Positions 30,776-40,540 of a stretch of 64,000 bases of DNA are shown one piece after another. The notes under the pieces were generated by a model. That model was given only the letters and a program-made list of their open reading frames with translations. It did no database searches and was not told the DNA's origin. Position 1 is the stretch's first letter. Every line of letters begins with the position of its first letter. This DNA comes from Ixodes scapularis (Eukaryota; Arthropoda; Arachnida; Ixodida; Ixodidae): positions 176,180,798 to 176,244,797 of the forward strand of contig NW_024609835.1 in the NCBI RefSeq assembly GCF_016920785.2, in the 5' to 3' direction. The position numbers and the translations under genes were made by a program.

Positions 30776-31849
30776 CTAGGAGGAGACCGAGTAATCAGGG
30801 CAGGCATGTCGTTTGACACACTGTCCCTCTGAGAGGGAGGGGCACCAGTGCCACCTCCTTGAGGTGGAGGGCACGGTGCCACCTCCCTGAGGTGGAGGGC
30901 GCGGCGCCACCTCTGGTTTCTTGGTAGGTAAGGGCTGAGCGACGGCCTCCCGGTTCCCAGACGGAACCTGGAAGGGTCGAGGCTCGGAAGGTGGTGCAAG
31001 CCCCCAACGCACGACCTCAAGAAAGCCCCCCTTCGCCAAGAAGGCATAGCGCTTCTTGGCTTCGGGGTAAGACAGGTTGTCCTTGGCTTTCAACGAGAAG
31101 ATCTCTTTCTCCTGTTTCCATATGGGGCACGCGCGCGCGTAGGCGGGATGTGCATCATCGCACTTAGCACACTTCACTTCACTCTCGCAGATATCTGCAG
31201 CGTGATCAGTGCTTCCACACTTTGAGCAGATGTCCTTGCCTCGACAGCTCCGAGCGCCATGACCGAACCGCTGGCACCGAAAACACCGCAGTGGATTTGG
31301 TACGTACGGTCGGACACGGCAGTGGAGGTATACCGCCTTCACGAATGCTGGGAGAGTGTGTCTTTCGAACGTGAGAATAACATGCTTGCTTGGAGTTTCT
31401 ACACCATCTCGTTTGAAAATGATCCGCTTTACAGCAACGACACCCGATGGTCGGAGGCCTTCGAGAACTTCCTCTTCACTAGAGTGTAGGAGGTCGTCCT
31501 TGGAGAGCACCCCTCGAATGGTATTAGGTGTGCGGTATGGGGCAGCTGTTACTCGGACATCTACGATGCGGGACAGTTTTTGGAGCGCCATGCTTTGACC
31601 TTTAGTGTTAACTTCGACAAGGAGATCACTGGAGTGCATCTCCTTTGCTTTGTAATTATACCCAATCAAATTCTCAAGAACTTTTGCCACAACGAAAGGA
31701 TACATTTTTCCCGCGGGACGCTGTTCACCTTTAGAATGAATAACAAAGAATCTTGTGAAGGTTGCAGGTTCAACATCTTTTACTTTGGTTAGTTCAGGAT
31801 AAGGCCGCTTGGACACTTGTATTGAAGAGGTTTTGGTAGAAGACGCCAT
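30776..31849 (-). CDS. ORF1 (nucleic-acid-binding protein) of the nested I-like LINE
   Basis: An open 357-codon frame begins at an ATG at 31849 and encodes the LINE ORF1 chaperone. The N-terminal half resembles the ORF1 RNA-binding domain (FTRFFVIHSKGE, KALQKLSRI-like). Three consecutive zinc knuckles follow: CFRCQRFGHGARSC, CSKCGSTDHAADIC and CAKCDDAHPAYARAC. The Pro-rich tail carries GAPPSQR-type repeats, and the last residues may be altered by a frameshift. The three-knuckle layout is the same as in ORF1 at 62431-63876, which places both LINEs in one superfamily. The partner ORF2 is broken. Confidence 0.8.
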   Translation of the reverse strand: MASSTKTSSIQVSKRPYPELTKVKDVEPATFTRFFVIHSKGEQRPAGKMYPFVVAKVLENLIGYNYKAKEMHSSDLLVEVNTKGQSMALQKLSRIVDVRVTAAPYRTPNTIRGVLSKDDLLHSSEEEVLEGLRPSGVVAVKRIIFKRDGVETPSKHVILTFERHTLPAFVKAVYLHCRVRPYVPNPLRCFRCQRFGHGARSCRGKDICSKCGSTDHAADICESEVKCAKCDDAHPAYARACPIWKQEKEIFSLKAKDNLSYPEAKKRYAFLAKGGFLEVVRWGLAPPSEPRPFQVPSGNREAVAQPLPTKKPEVAPRPPPQGGGTVPSTSRRWHWCPSLSEGQCVKRHACPDYSVSS

Positions 31850-32390
31850 AGAAGGTTGAGAAAATTCAGCACCCGTGGCGTACCGCGCACCACGGAGCCC
31901 AACAAGGGGACAGGCAGCACCTCATAACAGTCAGGGCTTGTCTGAGTAGGTTGCTCTGCCAGTACTACAAAGGCGCTATAACCAAGTGTGGTTCAAGACA
32001 AGAGAATCTATTCCCACCCAAGGTTAGCCCTTGCCGCCAAAGGGCGTGAAAAGGAAGGAAGAGAAATGAGAAGAGTAAAAAGAAAGAGAAGACAAGGCTG
32101 AAAGAAGGGAGGGGATAGCAGAAGGGGCGACTGACTGAATCATCCTGGTCGGGCCAAGCCAGGACACCCGTCTACGGGAAGCGGGGGCCGAAGTGGTGTA
32201 TTGCCTCACCCGGGGGGGGCCCCGAAGGGTCCAAACCTACCCCGGGCTCGAGTCAACCACCAGGATGCCCTTTTCCCCGGGCACGGGAAAGCCACGCACA
32301 GCCATACCTGGGTGGGCGAACCCGCATGGCTCGGGGTCTGTGGAGACGCCACTATCCAAACGCCTGCTCTCACAGGTGCCCCATGCGGGG
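31850..32390 (-). promoter_or_regulatory. 5' UTR / internal promoter region of the nested I-like LINE
   Basis: GC-rich leader between the target duplication and the ORF1 ATG. The minus strand starts CCCCGCATGGGGCACC, a small hairpin. LINEs of this type carry an internal promoter here, but no specific promoter motif was verified. Confidence 0.5.
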
Positions 32391-33008
32391 GGTGTTAATT
32401 TAACCACTAATAACTCCTGGAATGTCCAGGTCGACAAGACAATATTATCTGCAAACCACTCACTTTGCAATACTCGTCGCAATTTCAAGCCTGCCCCTTC
32501 TAACCTTAAACGTCTCCCTCACGTCGCGCTTGTTCGCCCTAGAGAATGCTTCAGCAATCTGGCAGCCATATCAGTCCCTTTTAACTAACGCAATCGAGTC
32601 TGTTCCAATTCGTGCTGCTCGATTTATTTTTTCTAATTACTCTCAATTTTCTTGTGTCACTGCAACAAAATGGCAATTACCTCTTCCTGGTCTTTCCGTT
32701 CGTCGCAGAATTTCCCGTCTTTGCATTTTTCATAAAATTTACTATTCCGATCCATTACGACAATGTCTCCTCAGCCAGCCCAACTATATATCCGCAAGAC
32801 GTGAATATTCATGCAAGATTGCCCGTACCAAGACCATTTCAACAGCCCATCAATATTTCCTTCTACCAGAAGCTATTTTGGACAGGAAAGGCCTTCCGGA
32901 TGACATCGTCACCATCACCAATAACTCTAAATTTAGAATGGTACTAACTACTCCCCTCTGTACTGCCCATCGGGGCCCTGAGGGCAAATGTAAATAAATA
33001 AATAAATG
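32391..33008 (+). pseudogene. CR1-like LINE, 3' half of the split copy
   Basis: Starting in the second target-duplication copy, the translation resumes as GVNLTTNNSWNVQVDKTI, then RRNFKPAPSNLKRLPHVALVRP. It then shifts frame near 32540 to ENASAIWQPYQSLL, IPIRAARFIFSNYSQ and LPGLSVRRRISRLCIFHKIYY. This is the conserved region after RT in CR1/L2 elements. The element ends in a short tandem TAAA tail at about 32990-33008, as is usual for these LINEs. Confidence 0.75.
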
Positions 33009-33211
33009 AGAAATTTCCAATATTCCACCAAGAGTTGCTCTGTTATACTAAAAAAAAAAACATTCGGCAGGTTTTTGTGCCCAAGCAGTGAGGACACGAG
33101 CGCCGCGTCAGCGTTTGGCAGACACCCTGTCCAATCAGTGTGGATTACATCCGTTCTTCTGTCACTGGAGTGCGAAAGAAGGAACGGTTGAGTACCAGCC
33201 GTATGACACAT
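33009..33211. other. No recognised feature before the gap
   Basis: Mixed sequence with an A-run at about 33050-33060. No coding signal. Confidence 0.5.
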
Positions 33212-33311
33212 NNNNNNNNNNNNNNNNNNNNNNNNNNNNNNNNNNNNNNNNNNNNNNNNNNNNNNNNNNNNNNNNNNNNNNNNNNNNNNNNNNNNNNNNN
33301 NNNNNNNNNNN
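33212..33311. other. Assembly gap (100 N)
   Basis: Exactly 100 unknown bases, the usual fixed-size scaffold gap. Open frames that cross it are meaningless. It is followed by an A/C-rich stretch and a C-run at 33388-33422. Confidence 1.
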
Positions 33312-33514
33312 AAAACAAAAAAAACAAAAAAACATTCCATCACCCGCGCGGTCCGCACCACCCTTGCCATCAATATCCCTCCCCTTCCCCCCTTCCCCCC
33401 TCCCCCCCCCCCCCCCCCCCCCCTCTTTCGCGGCGCCACTCAGATCTCCAAAGTCAAGCCGTACAACTTTCGCAAGAAACGCCAACAGCCAAACTCATTC
33501 CAGCGTCTGAATGA

Positions 33515-33870
33515 ACTCATGAACTCACTCACAATCACGAACGTTTCAGAGTTCAGAGGTTCACTCCCCATCAGATCACGAACCCATCACGCTCACGATG
33601 CTACTCACAATCCCATCACAAACTCATCACGCTCACGAAGTCATTCACCACCCCATCATGAACTAATCACGCTCACGAAGTCACTCACCGTCTCGTCATG
33701 AACTCATCACGCTCATGAAGTCGCTCACAATCACATCATGAGCTGATCCGAGTTCACGAAGTCACTCACAATCACATCATGAACTCTTCAAACTTCACGA
33801 ACTCGCTCACAGCCACTCACAATCACGTGGTGAGTGTGAGTGAGCGTGAGTGAGCGAGTTCATGAGTGAG
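33515..33870 (+). repeat. ~40-bp minisatellite (TCATCACGCTCACGAAGTCA units)
   Basis: At least four consecutive 40-41-bp units run from about 33620 to 33780, each with ATCACGCTCACGAAGTCAYTC and CATCATGAAC. More diverged units lie on both sides. The right end turns into an inverted GTGAGTGTGAGTGAGCG block, so the tip (33805-33865) can fold back. Confidence 0.85.
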
Positions 33871-33881
33871 TTTGCCGAGGT

Positions 33882-36305
33882 ATGCTCACGGGTGTACCTT
33901 CAAACTCCGGCTCACGTCCCACCTGCCCCTGCTGTTTCCTGTCTGTCGACAATGTCGCCACTCTCCAATGTGACATTTATGATTTGTGGTTCCACCAGAA
34001 ATGTGAAGATATATCTCTCGCTTTGTATAGACGCCTTTCCTCATTATCAACCGAGTGGCTCTGTGCGGCGTGCCAGCTCCCACCCCTGGCCGATGACCTC
34101 TTTCCATCCCCTAAGCAGCACAGAGCCCCTGTGTACCCCACCATCATCGCCAACCCTACCAAGTAGTTCTCCGACCCGCCTACGGCGAGCGACATCGGCA
34201 GCATTCACCGTTTGCATGACAACTCCGCGTTTGGCGTAGTTGTCGTGTGAAAATGCGCAATCGGAGTCTACAGACTCCAATCCCGTTTGGTTTTCCAACA
34301 TTTGCTTCCTTAAAAACAACCTTCCTGACTTTAAAGCGCTGAAGTAATCTTTCCCGAATACAATATTCGTTGTGTGCGAGACATGGCTGGACGCCTGTCT
34401 TTGGTGGGCAATTAATGGGGAATTGATCAATCTCGCACAATTCTCTTTATTCCAGCAAAACTGTCCCTCCTTGGGGCGAAGGAGTCCGTCCTCGCCATGC
34501 CATAACACCTGCCCTGCCAACGTCTCGACCACCTCACCCCTTCGGGTCTAGAAGCCATCTTTGTCGAGGCATTTTGTAAACATGGAAAGCTTCTTCTGGT
34601 GTCTACCTACTGCCCACCCTCCCTCCGTGAACAATCGTACGCCCTCCTCCAAAAGAGCCTACAGCGCGTCGACCCCAGCAAGTTCTCTGCACTGTTCATC
34701 TGATCCACTTGATGACATGCTGTAAGACGTACTGGAAACTGCTGGCCTCACCCAACTTCATGACGCCTCATTCTACATTTCTCAAACCAGCAACGCTACA
34801 TTCCTCGACCTCGTCTGCACCAATAATCCCACCTTATCCTACCGCTGCACAGTGAAATCCAGCCTACCAGGCAGTGATCGCAGTGCTCTCCTCACTAATA
34901 TCCATTGCCCTAAGCGAGGTCATCAAGCCAAGAAGTTCCAGTAGTTCTAAAAAACCGATTTACCTCATCTCAATCAGCTCATCCACCTCGCTCCCTGGTT
35001 CATTGTGTTTGATCACCCATCGGCTGACGAGGCCGACGACCTCTCACTCAACATATCAGCAATTCAGCACAAATGTGTTCACCCTAAGGATCAATAGGAG
35101 GCACGGCAGCCTTCAATAGATGACAAAGGAGATTGCAGTCTTAATCAGACGTAAACATTGACTATTAAAAAAAGTGCCTCTAAATCCCGCTCATCTTTAC
35201 CAAGCCCACCAGGCACGTACCGAAGTCAAGCATCTCATTCATATCTCCCATAACTATTACCTACCAACTAAGAGCAAAAGCAACCCGCCAGCCCAAACTC
35301 TTGGGCATGTTTTCACTATAATAAAAAAAATGTTCCACGCGCCGGTCTTCACACATCACGGCAGGCCCTATTCTAATCTTGACGACATAGCACAGCTCTT
35401 CTCTTACTACATTTCTCGGGCTGTAGCATTACTTGACCCTACCGCACCTAACCTTTGTCCCACCCAACCCACAACTCAGCCGATCAAGGCCACACCAGCA
35501 ATCACACTCTCTTCCATAGTCATTCTTCAAAGTGAAACCTACAAAGCCCTCGCCTGTGACAACTCCTCTCAACGTCCTAGATGAGACAGCCTCCACCCTG
35601 CATTGCTTAAATCCTGTGCTGGCTGTATCTCCCCCGTCCTCACTCGCCTCTTCAACGATTTTCTCTCCCACAGCTCTGTTCCTAAATCCTGGAAAGTTGA
35701 GTCAGTAACGCCTCTCAAAAAGGGACACGGTGCCCCCTCAAGTCTAACATCCACTTGTGACGGAGTGTATAACCGACTCATTCGGTGCTGTGCGTGCGCC
35801 AGATTACAAAGAATCCTCGCCTCGCGGCCAGGGGAAGAAAAGAGGACAAAGAGGGACAGCAAAAAAAGGGTGGTTTAGCCATTGCAAGCCTTCGGACGGA
35901 GAGCGTTGTAGCAGTTGTCTGTGTCGCGAACTAGTCCTGGGTACTGTCTCTCCTCAACGTCGGGGCCCGACGTTGAGGAGAGACAGTACCCAAGACTAGT
36001 TCCGGCACATATAACTTTATCTAAACTCGGCTTGAGTTCGCGACACAGACAACTGCTACGACGTTCTCCGTCCGAAGGCTTGCGATGGCTAAACCAAACA
36101 ATGGAGCCCCCGCCAATATGGTTTCCGCCCGGCAGGAGCTGCGAATCGGCCCTTGCAGCTTTCACTTATGCACTTAGCACCAGCCTCGACAACCGAACTC
36201 CGTGCGAGATCGTCCAGTTAGACTTCAGAAAGGCTTTTAACAGCGCAGACCACAGCTTGTTTCTATCGAAACTCCAACAGATGGGAATCTCCGGCATGAG
36301 GAATT
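33882..36305 (+). pseudogene. Degenerate LINE with N-terminal PHD-like zinc finger, EN and RT
   Basis: 33882-34166 encodes a PHD-type finger, CPCCFLSV then CDIYDLWFHQKCEDIS then WLCAAC, with the Cys/His spacing of the plant-homeodomain found at the start of some non-LTR elements. EN-like sequence follows around 34550-34700 (EAIFVEAFCKHGKLLLVSTY). RT pieces are ISPVLTRLFNDFLSHSSVPKSW (35620-35700) and FPPGRSCESALAAFTYAL with IVQLDFRKAFNSADHSL (36120-36290, RT motif A with catalytic D). Many stops and frameshifts are present. A fold-back repeat replaces the middle of RT at about 35757-36100. The copy ends at 36305, before the catalytic YADD block. Confidence 0.75.
35871..36097. repeat. Fold-back repeat inside the PHD-finger LINE
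   Basis: GGTTTAGCCATTGCAAGCC at 35872-35890 is repeated inverted at 36078-36096. The arms continue inward to a spacerless centre at GGGGCCCGACG (about 35961-35975). One arm has ~40 extra bases (about 36001-36040) that the other lacks. It interrupts RT between motifs, so it inserted after the LINE. Confidence 0.85.
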
Positions 36306-36625
36306 AAAAATTTACTTTTTCACACTACCTTATTCTTCAAGGGCTCTTTTCGTGATTTAGCACAAACTGGAAAACTACTAACAGGTAGGGTGTCCACTGA
36401 GCTAGGTTATGTGTGCCATTGCGTGTCAAAGGGGCTTTGAAAAAACTAATTGAAGAACGCTTTGTCCAAGCTCAAGAGAAAAAATCTTGTTCTTGACCAC
36501 TGGCTAACACAACATGATGGGAGCAACCGGTTATTGTTTTCTTCCGGTGACTTCAGAACGAGGTCTACTGGCATGACAACCAGCTGTGGTTGTCGTGCTG
36601 ATCCCTAAGACAGATTGTGATGAGG
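36306..36625. other. No recognised feature
   Basis: Short decayed sequence after the LINE truncation point. One ~20-codon stretch (ALKKLIEERFVQAQEK) is open but not assignable. Confidence 0.5.
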
Positions 36626-36636
36626 AAGAGCTAGAG

Positions 36637-36769
36637 ATAAAATTTAAAAGCGCTAACAAAGACAAGGACAAAAAGGGAGGCGAACAGGACGAGCGCTTAC
36701 TCTCAACTGAACATTTAGCGCTTTTAAATTTTATATCATGAACCAACTCGCCCGCTTCGCCACTTTAGT
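36637..36769 (+). mobile_element. 133-bp hairpin SINE-like retroposon with 11-bp target duplication
   Basis: AAGAGCTAGAG at 36626-36636 and 36770-36780 exactly brackets the element. It starts with ATAAAATTTAAAAGCGCTAA (36637-36656), repeated inverted at 36715-36734. The core contains GACAAGGAC and CGAACAGGACGAGCGC. After the hairpin comes the tail ACCAACTCGCCCGCTTCGCC, nearly the tail of the 6637-6779 element. Non-coding and retroposon-like. Confidence 0.75.
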
Positions 36770-36780
36770 AAGAGCTAGAG

Positions 36781-37203
36781 CCCTCCTAGCCACTGTTTTT
36801 TCCCAGATATGCAGACCTACCTTTACTGCACTTACCCAACCATTTACACAGTTTGTTATATGACAAGTTGCAGATTATTGTCAAGTGACCACTTGTGGCT
36901 GCGACATTCATAACATTCCTCATGAGGAATGTTATGCCGCAATGTCAATTTCGGTGGCCCTATTACAGCTATAATCTGTTTCAGCCTAATTTTACAAAGA
37001 AAAGCACTGCCGCCCTTTGGAGCTAATCAGAGCAACGAAGCAAGTTTTGTGAGAGCTCTCCGTAGGAGGTGTATACTCCCACAATATGTTGTCCCGTCCC
37101 TCAGCCAAATGTTCCAGTTGTCTCGTTGGTGCCGTAGCTTTGGTAATGCCCCGTAAGCTGCAGAAGGATGAGTCAACCTAGTTCCAGAAACAGTTCACCT
37201 CAC
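36781..37203. other. No recognised gene; one perfect palindrome
   Basis: A perfect 28-bp palindrome centred on CTCATGAG lies at 36909-36936, with outer GACATT/AATGTC bases that also pair. The 75-codon frame at 36929 is not assignable. Confidence 0.5.
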
Positions 37204-38490
37204 GTACGAATATGACCAGAAAATGCTCATGCCACCCAAGGATGAGGGTCGACAAATTTCCCAGCGTACGGTCTCCAATTTTCTTCTTGTGGCCCAGATG
37301 ATGAGCTGCCTCTTGAGTTTCCTCACTTCATCCCCCTGGTTACTGATGGTCCTTGTCTCTGGTGTCCGGCCCTTGCAGCTTGCCTCCACACGTTTGTCGC
37401 CCTCGTGGTATTCACTGTGATTCTCCGAGGAACCGTCGTACTGGAACAAGAAAGAAACAGTATACAGTGAATGGACAAAGCGAGACACACCTTATACTCA
37501 GGGGCAGATCCAGAACTCCGTTTTGGGGGGGGGGGGGCAGAAAGTTTGTAAGGATGCTATTCTCCCCTTCTTTTGTGTGCACCGGGGGGTCCAGCCATGT
37601 CAAATTGCCCTCCGAGATGGGGGGAGGGGGGGGGGGGGGTCGACTTTGTTTGTGGGGGGGGGGGGGGGGGGGGCCGCCCCCGTCGCCCCCCCTTGGATCT
37701 GTCCCTGCTTATACTTCTAAATTAGATAAGTACTGTGGGTCTTACTGCATGACGTGCCAAGCGGAGATAAATAATGTCTGGAGCTTGACGGGGGGAGGAG
37801 GGGTCTCGACGCATGCTGGACGACAGGTGACAGATGCTGCCATACCCACAGGGTATCCTGACGAGAGAGAGACAAGACGGGTGTGAGTCCAGGAAATTGG
37901 CATGTTTGAGCAACACTTTTTTTAGAGGCGCCTTCCCGTTAATTCCCTTCAAGGGACATCCATCCGACTAGTTAATTCAGAATTATGTTCAATGTGCCCA
38001 GTCAACTTGCTTAGCCTGTTTGAAAATATATAACAACTGGTAAATTCACTTTTTATAATGTTACGTGTTTTTTTGTTTTGTTTTTTATATCTTATGCTAT
38101 GATGCCAACTTCTCTTTTATGATTTTACAGATTAGCAAATTCAAGGTTCGGTCCTGATCCGCGTCATTTGCTACTATATTTATATTTTTCCAGTAAAGTG
38201 GTGTAAAAGTTTCGATACGTGGAGGTTGCGCGTGAACAAGCAATTCATTACGTTCGACCGTTTTACAAGTCACGTCCGACGTACATACGACTAAGAAATT
38301 AATCGAGTCACATACACTGCGTTGGAGAAAAGACGATCGTGCCATGGCCTGACGCGAAGGACAGCACGAGCACTTTAAAATGTATGCACTCACCAGCAAC
38401 GAACTTGAAGCTGAATCCCGGAATCTCGAACGGCGAAGTGAGTCCCCGGCTTTTTGGCTTCTTGCCTGAGCAGGCCCATTTAGAACACAT
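37204..38490 (-). other. Three splice-signal-flanked open segments, weak host-gene candidate
   Basis: On the minus strand: (a) 38394-38490, an ATG and ~32 codons ending at GCTG|GTGAGT; (b) 37746-37857, preceded by TCTCTCTCTCGTCAG and followed by GTAAGA; (c) 37204-37440, preceded by TTTCTTTCTTGTTCCAG and followed by GTGAGG, open for 79 codons including GDEVRKLKRQLIIWATRRK. Segments a and b join in phase, but b and c do not. G-runs fill the b-c interval (37528-37675). I recognise no protein family. This is either a gene with another exon or coincidence. Confidence 0.2.
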
Positions 38491-39856
38491 TCATAGCGTG
38501 ATTCAGTTTCTCCCGTGACATTAAAACGCCAAGCGAGGATCCAACCGAAAGGGAAATGTACTAGGAAAGAGAAATTCGCAGAACAGCAACACCGACAACG
38601 CCGACAACGCGACCGGCGACATGGCTTCGGTTAGGGCAATGAACTTTTTGAAGCTAACGGTAACGGCTCGATTTTTTCTTTCCATGTTGGTTTATCATTA
38701 TTATCTAGCTTATTATGTTTTCTAAAAATATTAACATTAACGCACTCAATTTAGTCAATTGCGATTCTTTTTTACCCTGTTTTTTTGTTTGTTTTTGTTT
38801 GACAACTTCAGTTGTCGCCATCCGGCTTGAGGAGCGCTGTGTATGCGCGATTACCGGAAGTGGCCTTGAGTGGGACCACTGGTTATGATTCCACTGTGGT
38901 GCACGTAGAGTCAAAGGAGCTAAAATGACGTCATTTCCTGACTGGGGACGATTTCCAGCGCTAAAAGAGAACAAAAACAAACAAAATGGCGGGATAAGCT
39001 GCTTCGGTTCTGTCGCGGGTGTGCAGTTTGCTCGCTTTTGTTAATGAAAAGTGCTCAAGGTAAGACGAATAACGCGTCCGAATTTCTTTTTGAGGTAAGG
39101 CTCCTTCGGAAAATGCATTGGACCGTATTTTGCTTGGTTTGAATATGCTAATAAACAACGTAAACGTTCATTTGACGCCGTGTCTTGATCGCCGTTGCAC
39201 GGAAACTCGGTAATATTGACGATAGTCCTGTCCGCGCTCAACAGAGCAACTTTGGAAGCCGGTTGGACACTCACGCAGAGCATGATACCGATTAATGTTT
39301 TGTTTGCGTAGCTAAATCGGGGTGTACGTTGGCTGAGGCTCGCTTCGGCCGACAAAACCTTGAACGCCGAGCGCGGCCGAACTTCCCATGTGCATACGAG
39401 TTCGTTACGAAGGGCAAGACAAGCGTATGGCCGTATAAAAGTATCGCAACCGGCGGCGTAGATTCGCCGAGCTCTATATTTTCCGTGTGCTGACGACGTT
39501 TTTTGTCGGCTTTTATGACAGTAGCTGCCTTTGCACCGCCAAGCGAAGGGCTCGATCGCGTTGCATCGCTTCGAACAGCAGCGCTGATGTGTACAATCAC
39601 CCGTTTTTTCTGCAACGACCTTGTAAAGACTTCAATACTGGCGTCAAATAAAAGCGATCGTGCTCGCCATCGTCTGCTTCCAGTTCGGAGACCGTCTGGC
39701 ACAGGGGCACAGGGGAGGAAGCGGAAATTGCGTAGAAGCAGGTTTGGAGCAGCGGGTTTTTTTGCCGTTCAGTAGGCGCTCCGATGACTCCGACTCGAAT
39801 CACTCCGTTCGGAGGCAAGGGAGGCGCTACTGAACGCGCCCATTGCAACGATGAAA
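38491..39856. other. No recognised feature
   Basis: Minus-strand frames up to 136 codons (39292-39702, 39597-40004) have no domains and shadow each other. Confidence 0.5.
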
Positions 39857-40540
39857 GCAGACGACAAATGCATGTAGCATGCCGTCCTGTCACACGCCCA
39901 CCGGCCAAGACGGCGCCGGCGTCTGAATCGTGTGAATAAAGACGATATTCTGATATTGCATTTGTTTGAAATATGATGAGTTTCAGGCACTTATAGGAAT
40001 TCATAGTGGGGTGCGATGCAATGGTTTATCGAAAGTCCGGGCGTCGATCGAGATGATCGTCTGCTAAAAGATCGCGTTGAACCCACGAGAAAAGCACTTC
40101 AGGCGATCGGTTGAGATCCCAAATTTTGTTTGCGAACTCGCACTATGGGAGGGTGCTTCGTACCTGGTTGTAACCATCGCGTGGAGAAAGATTCTTGCAG
40201 TTTCTTCAGATTTCCGCAAGACCCCAAAGCGCGAAAGAACTGGATAAAAAAACATAAGGTGACTTTATTACAGATTGCACTCGCATCGCGGGTTCGATCT
40301 GTAATTTGCTGGCCGCTGCGACAGAGGCCAGCAAATCTATCGCGTCGTCTGCTACCAAAGCAAAGCGAAGTGTAAAGGGGTGTCCAAACAGGACACTACA
40401 AAACCCGCGACTCCGGCAAATCGTGCCGCGCTCTGCCGCGATCCGCTTCCGGCCGTCGGAGGGAAATTTCCCTCCGTCAATTCTTCCCGGGGGAAACTTC
40501 CCTCCGTCAAATCTCCCCCTCGCTTCCTCCACGGCGGCCT
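39857..40540 (+). repeat. Left arm of ~680-bp inverted duplication
   Basis: Base-for-base counterpart, inverted, of 42235-42907, with only scattered changes and a small indel. The left arm has about 10 extra bases before TCCAAACAGGACAC near 40380. The outer edge is GCAGACGACAAATGC. It carries the first half of a THAP finger. Confidence 0.93.
40145..40258 (+). CDS. THAP zinc-finger first exon, left copy (partial)
   Basis: Thirty-eight codons from an ATG encode GGCFVPGCNHR, then FFRFPQDPKARKNWIKKH. These are the C-x4-C and FP-x-DP-x-x-R-x-x-W features that start a THAP DNA-binding domain. The frame reaches AAG|GTGACT, a plausible splice donor. The second half (C-x2-H) is not found downstream. 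THAP domains occur in P-element-type transposases and in host factors. Both copies point inward toward the spacer. It is a partial gene or a transposase remnant. Confidence 0.7.

Larger units (their letters stand above)
26633..32390 (-). mobile_element. Full-length, decayed I-like LINE nested in the CR1-like LINE
   Basis: GGTGTTAATTTAA at 26620-26632 and 32391-32403 brackets a 5758-bp element on the minus strand. It has a ~540-bp GC-rich 5' leader, ORF1, ORF2 with endonuclease, RT, RNase H and a C-terminal CCHC, and a 3' UTR ending GCGCCAGTAAACC and then a short AC-rich end without poly(A). Both insertion junctions are clean and the host CR1 frame rejoins across them. ORF2 is broken by many shifts and stops, so it cannot move by itself. 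Confidence 0.85.

Noticed and set aside
33088..33514. Frames spanning the N gap
   Set aside because: Their central residues are unknown and the remainder is low-complexity proline or glycine.
33515..33870. CRISPR-like array
   Set aside because: 40-bp units abut each other and vary along their whole length, with no repeat/spacer division.
38308..38490. Single-exon 60-residue gene
   Set aside because: Its second half lies beyond a strong GTGAGT donor. It is better treated as a possible first exon of the weak candidate at 37204-38490.
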